64,000 nt of DNA from assembly GCA_947034895.1 (NCBI GenBank), contig OX344765.1, forward strand, positions 9,491,001 to 9,555,000, in the 5' to 3' direction. This DNA is from Rhytidiadelphus loreus (taxonomy: Eukaryota; Streptophyta; Bryopsida; Hypnales; Hylocomiaceae). This document shows, in pieces, positions 12,482-23,839 of the stretch (positions are counted from its first letter, which is position 1; every line of letters starts with the position of its first letter). The position numbers and the translations under genes are program-made. Below the pieces are notes generated by a model, which did no database searches, was not told where the DNA came from, and was given only the letters and a program-made list of their open reading frames with translations.

Positions 12482-14177
12482 TTTAAGGTTTAGTCTTAGA
12501 TCAATACATTTATGCTAGTAAGTCCTCCAAACGAATCTTGCAATTCCTTGAGCTACAAACAAAATTGTAGATTCAACACTTCTAAGTTCAACTTTTCCAA
12601 AGATTTAGGTAAACTTTGGATTCTAATTTCTCTGAGATCTAATTGATTCAAAATTAGGAGGCTCTTAAATCAGTTTGATAAACTTCTTAAGCTTGCAACA
12701 ACGTAGATTCAACATTTCTAAGTATTATTGCTTAACTTTTTGAAACATTTGGCTAAATTTCAGACTCCACTTCTTCCAAGATTCAATTGTTTAAAATTTT
12801 GAAGGCCTTCAAAAGAATTTGGTAGCTTCTTTAGTTTACAACAACCCTATAGATTCAACCTCGGGGGATCACTTAGAGTGTCTATTAGAAACCATGTGCA
12901 AACAAAACTTTGAACCCCCTATATACTTTTTGAATTTTAAATTTAAAAAAAAAATATGAATAGATTTTCCTACTTTGAAAGTTTATATTTCGAATTATTG
13001 ATGTTTTTATTTGTTAATAATAATTAGTTACAAATTTTTGAAGTAAATAGATATACTGTAGAACTGAAAAATAACTTTCACACCCCTATATTATATAAGA
13101 AAAAATTATCTAAAAAATGAACAAAAAATTCCTAAAAATAACTCATTATTGAAAGCTCATTTTGAGTTGAATATTGATTCAATGGTCACCTAAATGTGTT
13201 TTCTATAATTATTTGAGTTGAAAAACATGCCATTTTAGTTCATTTTCAACCTCTTCTAGAAATCATTTCATATTTTATTTGAGTTGGAAATTTCGACAAT
13301 CGAAACTTATAGTCATTGTTAAACAATGGTCAAAATTTTAGGTTCAAATTATAATTTATTAGAAACCACTTATTTGCATGTGGTTTGTTGTAGTAGAACT
13401 AAGTGCACCTTCCAAGGATTCAATCCTTCTAGGTTCCAACTAACTCAACTTTCCAAAACATTCAAGGTAACTTTGGATTCCACTTCCTCCGAGAACAACT
13501 TTGCATTTTTAAGATGTACTTCATTATTGCTTGACAATACACTTTCTAATAATAGGAGATCTTAAACCATAGAGCATTTTTGTAGATCTAGCTTTTGCAA
13601 ATTTATGAGTTGTCTCAAAGATCCAAGCAAACTCCTTATAGTTGTTGTACCACAAAGGTCTAGGTTTATCAAGTTGCACAATTTTCTGAATGACCTACAC
13701 AAATTCTAGACGATACATTCAAATAGAATGAAGTCCCCAAGATTTGTGACCTCCAAAAGACTAGGGCAAAATCTAGATTGTACACAATTGAAAATTCAAA
13801 TTCCTAAAACTTCTAAGATGCTCCAAAGATTCAAATAAACTTTGGATTCCATTTTCTACAAGATCTAAATGAGTCAAATTTTAGAGGCCTCCAAATAAAT
13901 CTCATATCTCCACAAGCTCACCACAATACCAAGGACTCAACACTTCCAAGCTGGTCAACTTTTCAAAAGATTTGGATAAACTTTGGATTCCACTCCCTTC
14001 AAAATCTTTGTTTATCAAATTTTAGATGCCTCTAAATGAATCTAATAGCTCCAAGAGCATGCAATGATCCCATAGATTTAACACTTTTAAATAACTCAAC
14101 TTTCCAAAAGATTTGGATAAATTTTAAATTCTACTCCCTTCAAGATTCAAGTTTTTCAAATCTTAGAGGCCTCTAAA
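12482..14177 (-). pseudogene. Decayed LRR-coding sequence downstream of TNL copy 1
   Basis: The minus strand continues the LRR repeat theme (LPxSFGxLxNLEVLNL) but with many stops and frame changes. It runs through 13,420-14,177 and, on the far side of a MITE, 12,482-12,860. The LRR array of the ancestral gene therefore probably extended beyond the present stop at 14,178, or an older paralogue decayed here. Equivalent debris lies downstream of copy 2 (49,690-51,733). Confidence 0.65.
12861..13417. mobile_element. hAT-like MITE, copy B, inserted in LRR debris
   Basis: About 557 bp, similar throughout to the elements at 1-508 and (inverted) 46,204-46,783. The flanks are ATTCAACC (853-860) and ATTCAATC (13,418-13,425), a 7/8 match to an 8-bp target duplication. 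The matching place in the second segment (about 51,025, AGATTCAACACTTCTAA) lacks the element. Ends are roughly inverted: GGGGATCACTTAG and GGAAGGTGCACTTAG. Non-coding. Confidence 0.75.
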
Positions 14178-17100
14178 CTAATGTGGTAGTTCAACAAACT
14201 CACCACAATATTGTAGATCCAATACTTTCAAATCACTCAACTTTCCGAGAGATTTAGGTAAACTTTTGATTCCGCTCCCTTTGAGATCTAAATTTTTCAA
14301 ATTTTGGAGACCTCCACATGAATTTGGTAGCTTCTTGAGCTTGTGGCAAAATTGGAGATTCAACACTTCTAAATTGCTCAATGATCCAAAAGAATCTGGT
14401 AAACTTTGGATTCTACTTCCTTTAAGATCCAAATTTCTCAAATGTTGGAGGCCTTCAAATGAATTTGGTAGTTCCACAAGCTTACCACAATTCCGTAGAT
14501 TCAACATTTCTAAGTTGCTCAACTTTCCAAAAGATTTGGGTAAAATATGGATTCCACTTCCTTGAAGATCCAAGTTTTTCAAATTTGTCAAGGTTCCGAA
14601 TGAATTTGGTAGCTCCATGAGCCTATAACAATACCGTAGATTCAACACTTCCAAATTGCTCAATGTTCCAAAAGATTTGGATAATCTAAAGATTTTACTC
14701 CCTTGAAGATCTAAGTTTCTCAAATTTTGAAGGCCTCCAAATAAATCTGGTAGTTCTATAAGTTCACTAGAATTTTGTGGATCCATCACTTCCGAGTTGC
14801 TCAACTTTCGAAAAGATTCAGGTAACCTTTGGATTCCACTCCGATCAAAATCCAAGTTATTCAAATTTTGGAGGCCTCCAAACAACTCTGGTAGCTTTCT
14901 AAACTTCCCACAATCTCGTAGATTCAACACTTCCAAGTTGTTCAACTTTCCAAAAGATTTGGATAAACTTTGGATTCCACTTTTTTCAAGATGCAAGTTT
15001 TTCAAATTTTGGAGGTCTCCAAATGAATCTGGTAGCTCCACAAGGTTGCTACAAAATTGCAAATCCAACACTTCCAAGTTGCTCAAGTTTCCAAAAGATT
15101 CAGGTAAACTTTGGATTCCACTTCCTTTAAGATTTAAGATTTTCAAATTTCGAAGGCCTCCAATCAAGTCTGGTAGCTCTACAAGCTCACTACAATTATG
15201 AAGATCCAATATTTCCAAGTAGCTTAACTTTCCAAAAGATTCAGGTAAACTTTGGATTCTACTCTTGTCAAGATCTAAGTTTCTCAAATTTTGGAGGTCT
15301 CCACATGAATCTGGTAGCTTCATGAGCTTGCAACAAAACTGGAGATTCAAAACTTCCAAGTTGCTCATCTTTCCAAAAGATTTGGGTAAACTTTGGATTT
15401 CACTTCCTTTAAGATCTAGACTTTTCAAATTTTGAAGGCCACCAAATGAATGTGGTAGCTTCTTGAGCTTGCCACAATCTTGTAAATTCAACACTTCCAA
15501 GCTGCTCAACTTTCCAAAGAATTTGGATAAACTTTGGATTCCACTCCCTTGAAGATCCAAGCTTTTCAAATTTTGGAGACCACCAAATGAATGTGGTAGC
15601 TTCTTGAGCTTGCAACAATATTGGAGATTCAATACTTTCAAGTTGATCAACATTCCAAAAGATTTAGGTAAACTTTGGATTCCACTCCTTTTAAAATCCA
15701 AGCTTCTCAAATTTTGGAGGCCTCCAAACAAATTTGGTAGCTTCTCAAGCTCACCACAATTCTGTAGGTCCAACACTTCTAAGTTGCTCAATGATCCAAA
15801 AGATTCTGGTAAACTTTGGATTCCACTTCCTTTAAAATCCAAGTTTTTCAAATTTTGGAGGCCTCCAAATGAATCTGGTAGCTTTTTAAGCTTGCGACAA
15901 AACTTGAAATGTAACACTTCCAAGTTATTTAACTCTCCAAAAGATTCGGGTAATCTTTGGATTCCACTTCCTTCAAGATAGAAACTTTTCAAATTTTGTA
16001 GGCCTCCAAATGAATTTGGTAGCTCCACCAACTCACCGCAATACTGTACATCCAATACTTCCAAGTTGCTCAACTTTTCAAAAGATTGAGGTAAACTTTG
16101 GATCCCACTCCCTTTCAAATCCAAGTATTTCAAATTCTGGAGGTTTCCAAATGAATCTGGTAGAAACTTGAGCTTGCGACAAAATTGTAAATCCAACACT
16201 TCCAACTTGTTCAACTTTCTAAAAGATTTGGGTAAACTTTGGATTCCACTCCTTTGAAGATCTAAGCTATTCAAATTTTGGAGGCTACCAAATGAACTTG
16301 GTAGCTCTACGAGCTCACTACAATTCCGTAGATTCAACACTTCCAAGTTGATCACCTTTCCAAAAGATTTGGGTAAAATTTGGATTCCACTCCCTTCAAG
16401 ATATAAGCTTTTCAAATTTTGGAGACTTCCAAATGAATATGGTAACTTCTTGAGCTTGTGACAAAATTGGAGATCCAAGACTTTTAACTTCCTCAAATTT
16501 CCAAAAGATTCAGGCAATCTATCCATTGAACCATCTACCCAAAACAATATCACCAATTCATTGATTATAGGTACCTCTGGAAAATGTCTCAATGGTGCAT
16601 CAAAGATCTTAAAGTAATCAAGCCAACGCAAATTTTCTGGAAGTGATGACATTGAAAACAAGCCACCCTTGCATTTGAAAATATGCAATCTTTTCATGAC
16701 ACAAAGGTCAACTTGAATTCCATGCCTCCATGGAAGGACCAAGGTTTGAAGAGAATCTGGTAGTGGCTGTACAAATACATTAAACAAAAATCAATTCAAA
16801 TAAAAAAACTTCAAGTAAACTCAAAAAGAATATAATGCGTGCCTCAATTACTAAACTTAAAAGTAGACTACATACACAACAAATTCTAGATCCTCAAACA
16901 ATTAGATTAAGCAAACATTCCTCCTACTTTCTATTCAAGTATTAGCCATAATAAAACTACAAAATAATACTCAATACTAAAAAGATTAACCAAATTAAAG
17001 TTCAATGGTTACCAAGCATACCTCATTCCTATTCAAAAATGCCAAGGATTCAAAACCCCACAAACGTTTGCAAATACCCCCACTTGCTCTTTCTTGCTTG

Positions 17101-18899
17101 GAAATGGCACGACCCATGTCTCGCAAGTGGTCATGCATGACAAAGGCACCTTCCGTATCCACAATAATCAAAGCCTTCTCTATAAGACTCCGAACACCCA
17201 ACGCTACAGACCAACCTTGGGATCTCCAAACAAGTTTCGCCATCTCCACAGAGGCCCCCAATAATGCACATGCAACATCCAAAAACATTTCTTGTTGTTC
17301 TTCTTGAAGAGAATCATAGCTAATCCAAAGACATTCAAATATCTTCTTCTCATCCATGATAGTGCCAAATTTCAACTTCTTCAAAACTTCCTCCCAAATC
17401 TCCACATCCTCCTCATCCCTCAAAAGAGATCCACAAACCTTCAATACCAATGGAACTCCACCGCATGCCATACTAACATCTCCAACAAGATCTTCAAATC
17501 TTGGAGGTACTTTCCAATCACCTCCAAATGCATGACATGCAAAGACACTTCGAGAATCTTCCTTGCTTAAGCTTTGAACATCATGCGTGTGAATCTCATG
17601 ATTGTTGTGAGATAAAGTTGACTTTTCAAATACTCGCCGATTTCGAGAAGTGACAATGCAAATGCTACCTTCCTTCAACATTTTGCGTGACATCAAAAAA
17701 CTCATCTCATCACCGTCACAAACATCATCCAAAACCAAAAGAATTTGTTTCATAGATAATCTTTCCTCAAGAATAACAATACCTCTTGATTTGTCCACAA
17801 TATTATCCAACAAATTATTCTCACATAATGCCTTCATAATATGATTTTGGACACTTGTCACACCACCTTGATTCACCTTCTCTGCCACATCTTCCACATA
17901 ACATCTCACATCAAATCTTTGCCCCAATTGGTTGTATAACTCTCGGGCCAAAGTGGACTTTCCAATTCCACCCATTCCCTACAATCCCAATATCATCACT
18001 TTCTTCTCATCAAGTGTTTGGATGAGGTTCTTAGCAACTTGCTTTACACCCACAATATGATCACCCACATGTAAGGGAAGGGGTTTATTGGCCAATTCCA
18101 AAATCTTTCCAACAATCTCCAATACCAAGTCCTTTTCCAACCTACAAACATTTTGACACAAATTTCATTAGTACCAACTACAATGTCAATGTCAAGTTCA
18201 ACTACAATACTCTTCTAACATAGAATGTAGATGCACACTTACTTCTTGTCTCCAATTTTGTGCTCCCAACCATTGAGCTTGGAAGCTCTTTCTAAATCAA
18301 CCTTCCATTCTTCAATTAGAGTCTTCTCATGCCTCTCTACCAACTTCGCAAATCCACCAGCCAATTGACCCTTTTCGGGAAATCTTACTTCCCATGGTTG
18401 AACTTTGTAGAAGATTGGGAACACCTTCACTAGAGGAGAGTCCAAAAGTGCATGTAATTCTTTCAAACACCACTTTGATTGAGCAAAACTCTCTGAGAAG
18501 ATGATGAGGGCTAGAGGTGTCGTTTGGATAGCATGATCAATGCATTTCCAAGCATCTTGACCTTTATCAATGGATATACAATCCAAAAAGGGATGCAACC
18601 CTATTCTTTTCAAAGCATCATATAAATAGCCCACAAAGCCTACCTTGGTGTCAAGGCCTCTGTGACTTATGAAAACATCATAGTTGTCATATTCATCTGC
18701 ACAACAACTAGTGATTAATCTTATTGACAAATCATTAATTTATCAATTTATATTTGAGGTCTCATTCAAAATTTACCATTAGAAAACTACAAGCCATGAT
18801 ATTGGAAACTCAATACGAAAAGGGAAGATCACTAGTAATAGAATTCTTTGTACCTTCAAGTGTACACAATTCCTTAGAATGCTTAGCACCATCCTCCAT
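14178..18899 (-). pseudogene. TIR-NB-LRR (TNL) resistance gene copy 1, interrupted by one nonsense codon
   Basis: Intracellular immune receptor of the TNL class. Exons by splice signal and phase: 18,854-18,899 (start ATG at 18,897-18,899), 18,243-18,696 (TIR), 17,022-18,141 (NB-ARC) and 14,178-16,766 (LRR), with phases 1, 2 and 0. The joined frame is about 1,402 codons. The TIR has YDVFISHRG near residue 21 and SKWCLKEL, whose Glu (about residue 95) is the NADase glutamate of the family. The NB-ARC shows P-loop GMGGIGKST, kinase-2 LLVLDDV, RNBS-B CIVTSRN, CGGVPLVLKV, MFLDVAC and MHD VMHDHLRDMG. The LRR has 16 double units of about 47 residues. TAG at 17,979-17,981 replaces the Trp codon just before the P-loop, leaving about 220 aa of TIR plus linker. 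All other exons are open, so the lesion looks recent. It is about 14 residues different from copy 2 over the 373-residue NB exon. Confidence 0.85.
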
Positions 18900-19885
18900 A
18901 TGTACGTCCATAAAATAATATTGAGTACCCTAAAAAGAGTAACAATGTAAAAAAGACCTAAGAGTGAGTACAAATATGTAGATCAATAGAAAATCTTAAA
19001 AATTATCTTTAAATTCCAAAAATATGTGGGGAGCTTGTTTCAAGGGGAAGACGAGATTGACCTAACCAATAATGTGCAGAATAGATGTTGGCAAGCCTTA
19101 TTTGGTAGTTCAATGACAAATTAAAAATGTTATTAATATAACTCTATTCTTTAAAAAAAAGAATCGAGGAATGAATACCCCACAATTGAGCCCATCCAAA
19201 AGCATCACTTCACATCAAGACAAGAAAATTCATCAATACATTCAGTAGTAGTAGTGCAAGAGTTATCAGTCAATGGATGTTCCACATGTCATTCTTTCTT
19301 CATCCCCATGCCTATACATACACCCCCAAAAACAAAATTCTCAATTCACATGCTATAAAAAATGGATTGCACATCTAGGTAGGTAAGCAAAAACAAGACA
19401 TAAGGAAACAACACCAAATTGGGACTTCTTCCTAAGATCGCAAACTATAGATTCTTGCCTACCTAAAATGTATTGTCTATTCATGACAACCTAGGACAAC
19501 TTTTCGATACACCTACTTTCAACACTTTCAAAGTTCATAATTGATGCCTATGAAGTCCAAACAATGCATAAAAAGAGAATCTAAAATACTCTTTGGACTT
19601 CCAATAAGATCTAAAAAATAAAAGATTAGACAATTCAATAATAGAAACAATACTCAAGTGCTTATTCAGACACAATTAGGTCTAATTACCTTACACATTT
19701 CAGCAAATCAGTTCAATAAAATCATATGGCGGTGCAAGCTATACAAATTCACACCTTCCAATCAGACCACCAATTTGCCAAGAAAAACTGACTTGCACAA
19801 CATGGCAAGGGATGGCGACATGAACCAGGCTTACCTGAAAACAAGAATCAAACCATTGTATTTCGTCCTCCAATTTGCATGCCTT
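18900..19885. other. Spacer between TNL copy 1 and NTF2-like copy 1
   Basis: About 1 kb with no gene. It should hold the TNL promoter and 5' leader, since the upstream gene runs in the same direction. Sequence from 18,905 on is alignable with 57,560-58,550 of the second segment. The second segment has about 1.4 kb of additional sequence here (56,119-57,560). Confidence 0.5.
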
Positions 19886-21355
19886 TCAATCTTCAACCTC
19901 CACTAACACCTTCAAAGACGACTCTTCCAAAACCAAATTACATACAAGTGATGTGAATCTCCACAGAAATGCACCAAGTTCCTTTAAAGCCACCTACCCA
20001 CCTACACAACACCGAAAGCTTAGTATTGTGTGTTAAGGTCAAGACTAATGATCCTATTTTCCATACACACAACAAGCAAGGAGGGTTCATCAGTAGAACA
20101 GGGACAAATGGCTCAGTTGGAAAAGAAGTGTTCATGCTTACTCACCACTATCAGATCACCGGATTTGGTTGAAGACTCCACAACGTCTCTGCCACAATTG
20201 CAATAGTCAAGGCACATCAGAGACTCCCTTAATGATCAACTGCAAGAAACAGAAACCCATAAATAATTACCAGAACATGAGTTATACAAATTGGTGAAGT
20301 GCTTACACAAACTGCCGTTTGCCATTGAACACTTGTCAGCGATGAAAGCTACAACCCTTGCTGAACGGAAATGGCTTACCATTCACTCTGTTTCATAAAC
20401 AACAAGGACAACGTCATTGTGAGACAATTGAATCAACATAACAGGAGAAAGTTTTGTCATCTTGACTTCAAAAGCAAAACATCATCAAGGTTTACAGTAG
20501 AATTAGGACTGCTTTACACATAGAGGCCATACCAACTTGGTGCAATAAATTTTTTCATCTCATAAAACATGATCTGACATGGTCCAAGTTTGCTGAATTG
20601 GGTGCACCAAAAATGGGAAGCCAATACTTGGCCTAGGGGCCAATGTTAAATTTCAATTAAAAAAAAACTTTTTTATAAAATATTATTTTTTCAACAAATT
20701 AGATCCTTTGGATGTTGTGCAATCAGCTTGAAGGGGAATTGGCCAAGCCCCTCTAGGTGTAAAGCAACCCTGAAATTTCAGCCCTTCTCTCTCTCTTTTC
20801 TAGGTTTTGTTGAATCAACCCGGCTTCTTGGCCTCAAGGCCTTTACATATGGAAAAATTGGCGCCCATTAAAACCTTATTCTAATGAGTAGTTGGAGATG
20901 GCCTCTAGTCCAAAATTTGGTGCAATCGGCTTCATGAAAAATTTGCCTGACCTGTAAAGCGGCCCTTAGATTGTTCCGAAAACGTTAGACAGAAGGAATC
21001 ACAAAATCACAAAGACATACCTCATGGAGAAGTCTCCCCAATATATTCTCGTGATATTCCCAGATAATCATGACGATCATATAGAGGTCTCGTATCATGG
21101 GAATATCACTGTAATCATTGTGACCATAGAGAGATCTCAGATTCTCTTTGTGATGTTTTCTCAAAGCTCCGGAAAACAATCTATTTTTGCTGAAAATCAT
21201 GTCCAAAAGGAAACACCAAAATTCAGAGGGTTTCCTCTACCTAAATGCCATGTCACACCAACAGAATTGGGATCACCAGTGGTGATATCATCTACGATGA
21301 ACTCCAGTTTGGAGCCCACAGAATCCACGAACTTCTGAAAGAATTCAGGAATCGC
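19886..21355 (-). pseudogene. NTF2/SnoaL-like domain gene copy 1, with an in-frame stop
   Basis: Four exons are defined by phase and by agreement with copy 2: 21,241-21,355, 20,307-20,385, 20,146-20,227 and 19,886-19,993 (ending in TGA). The product matches the plant NTF2-like/SnoaL-like family: IPEFFQKFVDSVGSKLEF, DDITTGD, GVTWHL, then GKPFPFSKGCSF and GRD...GDL. Such proteins have a cone-like alpha+beta barrel; the function of plant members is largely unknown. The first exon, which should carry the start and possibly a targeting peptide, was not resolved in 21,400-22,400. TGA at 20,336-20,338 (Cys codon TGT in copy 2) truncates the protein. A 460-bp MITE (20,506-20,965) sits in the intron between the first two listed exons. 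It lies about 1 kb upstream of TNL copy 1 on the same strand. The third exon's acceptor is the least certain. Confidence 0.7.
20506..20965. mobile_element. Tourist-like (PIF/Harbinger-type) MITE in an NTF2-like intron
   Basis: The element is flanked by direct TTA repeats (20,503-20,505 and 20,966-20,968). Its ends are GGACTGCTTTACA and, inverted, GGGCCGCTTTACA, with a further inverted match around GGTGCAAT. The second segment has the uninterrupted site GAATTAGATTGTTTCGAA (59,149-59,166). A 3-bp TWA target duplication with GGG/GGA ends is typical of Tourist/Harbinger MITEs. Non-coding, about 460 bp. Confidence 0.88.
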
Positions 21356-22427
21356 CTGAAAAACAAAATTCGCACCATCATCAATGTCACATACAGATGA
21401 ATAGGGCTTGCCGCAGTTCAAGACTTATGATCCGAGAATGGAGGTCATTTTAGACAACGCAATTGGAGATCTCTACAATAGAGCTCGTAGTTTGAAACGG
21501 TATTCAGACTCAAAATCGTGCAAGGCCGAATTTGAATACAGATACCCTTACAAGCCTTTTTGAAAAGGCTTGTGACGAAGCTTTCAACAAGTCTGAATTC
21601 CACACTGACATGATCGAAAAGAAAAGCATGCGGAAACAAAGTATTTGAACGAATTCTTATACATGGGCATTCATCTCGTTACTCAAGCTCCATGATCCCT
21701 AAACCCTAAACTCCGACGCCCTTGCATCCCCACCCTCAGGAAACTTTGAAGAAGTAGCAATTTCAGAAAACAGATCAAGCAAATCAGAAACGCAATTCAG
21801 AACCACACGGAATATTCCATCCTCCAGGAACCCTGGCGTTACAAGATTCGTTCAGAGGCTCGCAACTTAATCATACCCGTGGACACAAAAAAAGGCACAA
21901 AGCTACTTGCGAAATCTCGTCAGGGATGATTCCACGTACCAGTGACAAAGCAGCCAGGACGAACATGTACAGCCGACTCCGGATTGAAGTACGCTAGATC
22001 AAACCCTAAGCATCGAACAAGGAACAGCCAACATAGTCGCCAATCGGATAAATATTGAAGTGAGAGCAAGCCACAGAGATCGCTGCCTTGAAAATTCCAC
22101 CATCTCTGGCTGCCCCGACACGCTCTGGCTACCGACACGCACTCACCGGCGACAATGGCGGAACTCAAGCACCTCCATCGCAAGGGCGTGCAAATGCTCC
22201 CGCTCGCAATCCACTTCAAAGCTGCAAATCGAAAGAACCCCACAGGACAGAAGGCTAAGCAACGATCACAACACGAAGAGAACGGAACGTGGGATCAAAG
22301 GGACGAGGGTAAGCTTCCAGGAGCAATAATGGACCTTCGGTTCAGAGAGACGAGGGACGGTCTCCGGTGCCCGTGGATCCCCGTGGGGATGGATGCATCA
22401 GAGGTGGTGGGCTCAGGGTTTTTCATT
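21356..22427 (-). other. 5' region of NTF2-like copy 1
   Basis: This is alignable with 59,550-60,625. It must contain the missing first exon and promoter of the NTF2-like gene if the gene starts inside the duplicated segment. Short minus-strand frames at 21,445-21,639 and 21,920-22,243 are the only candidates, but neither shows the expected family N-terminus. Plus-strand frames at 22,060-22,439 are not conserved in the second copy and were not called. Confidence 0.4.
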
Positions 22428-22438
22428 TCTAGTACTTA

Positions 22439-22600
22439 GGCGTTTTACACCTCTAGGCCAGCCAGTTTCTCTCAGGTCGTTTGCACAAAATTTCATCCCA
22501 TTTTAGACTACTAGTCTTCAACTACTCATTAGAATTAATAAGATTATAATGAGGGACAATTCTCCCATATATGTAAAGGCCTTGAGGCCAAGTGGAGGGT
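22439..22600. mobile_element. Partial Tourist-like MITE at the edge of the duplicated segment
   Basis: After TTA (22,436-22,438) comes GGCGTTTTACACCTCTAGGCC. The following 160 bases match the reverse complement of the element at 20,506-20,965, including CAACTACTCATTAGAAT and the 19-base match TGTAAAGGCCTTGAGGCCA. I could not find its other end. It begins about 10 bases beyond where similarity between the two duplicated segments stops. Confidence 0.6.
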
Positions 22601-23210
22601 TTAGGGTTGAGAAGAGGCCAAGTGGAGGCTTGCGGAGGGTCCATTTGAAGATTGAGAATGGAGATCCTTCTCCATCTTGAGGTGAAGAATGGGCGTGAAG
22701 AACATTTGGCGTGAGAAGTTTTCATCTCGCTTTCAGAAGTTTCACCGCTTTGCTGCCAATTTCGGGTGGTTGTTGATGCCGATTTCACCCTCGTCGTCGT
22801 TGAAAAGCCCGTTGGATCAGAGTTTTAGGTCTGCAATGTGTGCTTAGATGCTTCTGGTGCTTGTGCTGAAAAGGAAGGCGAGCGATTTCACAGACAATTT
22901 TGTATTGTCCTGAGAGAAGTTTTGTGCTGAAGACGTCACAGAGCTTGGTTGAAGAAAAAGGCTTTAGCGACATTGGGATAGAGCTTGACTACGTTAAAGG
23001 GAATGCATGCAGGGGAACTAAATTGTAGTTGTGAGATTTTGATTGCAGCCTGCTTCACATGGCGATCGTGCTGACTGTCTGGTCAAAAAGTTACTGCGGA
23101 AAAACTTCAAATCTATTCTCCATTCTCATCCTCCACACAACACCAAAGGGGGGGTCACACCTTCTTCATGGAGATTGGCTCCTCTTTTCACTCCACAACT
23201 TCTCATTCTT
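22601..23210. other. Intergenic, no gene recognised
   Basis: Moderate GC sequence with a few short minus-strand frames (22,522-22,788 and 22,785-22,973) that show no known domain. Nothing further can be supported. Confidence 0.3.
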
Positions 23211-23214
23211 CACA

Positions 23215-23839
23215 GAAGTTTCATTCTTGGAGAAGGTGTGACAACATTCATTTTTGAACGAGGGATGAGTGCAACTTTAGCGAACTCAAGCTTGATACTC
23301 TCATTACGTTCCATGTGGTCAATGCTCACTCAAACAAAGATGCAACCAGTAACAATCAATTCAATAACAGAGCCATAAACCAAATGATGGAGATCAAGAA
23401 AACCAGCTTCCTGACACTGGACATTTCTTAGTGCCGTGTTGTCACCCCCAGACAGTATTGAATTGAAAGTCTTCTCAATGGAATGCGCTATCAATGCATA
23501 ATCTTATTCCCCAAAGTCGGAAATCCGCTACTGCTGTGTTCCAGGCTGACTCTCTGCTCTCACTTTTCGTTTGATGGGGAACAGTTTGGCTTTAGCAAAC
23601 TCAAGCTTATCCTCTCATCTCGTTCCATGAGGCCAAGGCTAAGTCTCTCCTCCGCTCACTCAAGCAAGAATAATCCAGCCACAATTCAACCAGCCGTGAC
23701 ATTACCCGGACAAGTGATGGAGATCGAGAAAAAGAGTTTAACACTGAACACTTCAAACTGCCATGTGGACACCCCAATTCAGCATTAAAAGCCTTCATCA
23801 TGCGCGGAATGCATCTTATTCTCCGAAGTCGGAAATCCA
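23215..23839 (-). repeat. Tandem copies of the GT92 gene's 3' end
   Basis: The last roughly 100 bases of the GT92 reading frame plus flank (from about 23,960 to 23,823) recur at about 23,645-23,510, a shift of 312 bases, and more weakly at about 23,340-23,220. Landmarks are GTTCCAGGCTGACTCTCTGC with AGTCGGAAATCC, and GTGATGGAGATC at 23,714 paired with ATGATGGAGATC at 23,383. The extra copies carry stops in the gene's frame and look like non-coding duplicates. Confidence 0.65.

Noticed and set aside
14266..15981. Several plus-strand open frames of up to 134 codons across the LRR exon
   Set aside because: They are antisense shadows of the LRR repeat. The minus strand has the conserved LRR pattern and splice structure.
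18697..18730. In-frame ATG at 18,728-18,730 as the TNL start
   Set aside because: The sequence TTGTTGTGCAG before 18,696 is a good splice acceptor, and a separate first exon with matching phase exists in both copies. The ATG remains a possible alternative.
18779..18973. 64-codon minus-strand hydrophobic frame upstream of TNL copy 1
   Set aside because: It reads through the intron in another phase. The phase-consistent first exon is 18,854-18,899, which has a matching exon in copy 2.
22060..22439. Plus-strand frames of about 90 codons near the end of segment 1
   Set aside because: The corresponding frame in segment 2 (from 60,345) is broken by stops, so it is not under coding constraint.
23483..23788. 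101-codon plus-strand frame
   Set aside because: It lies in the duplicated GT92 3'-end repeats, antisense to that gene, and shows no domain.
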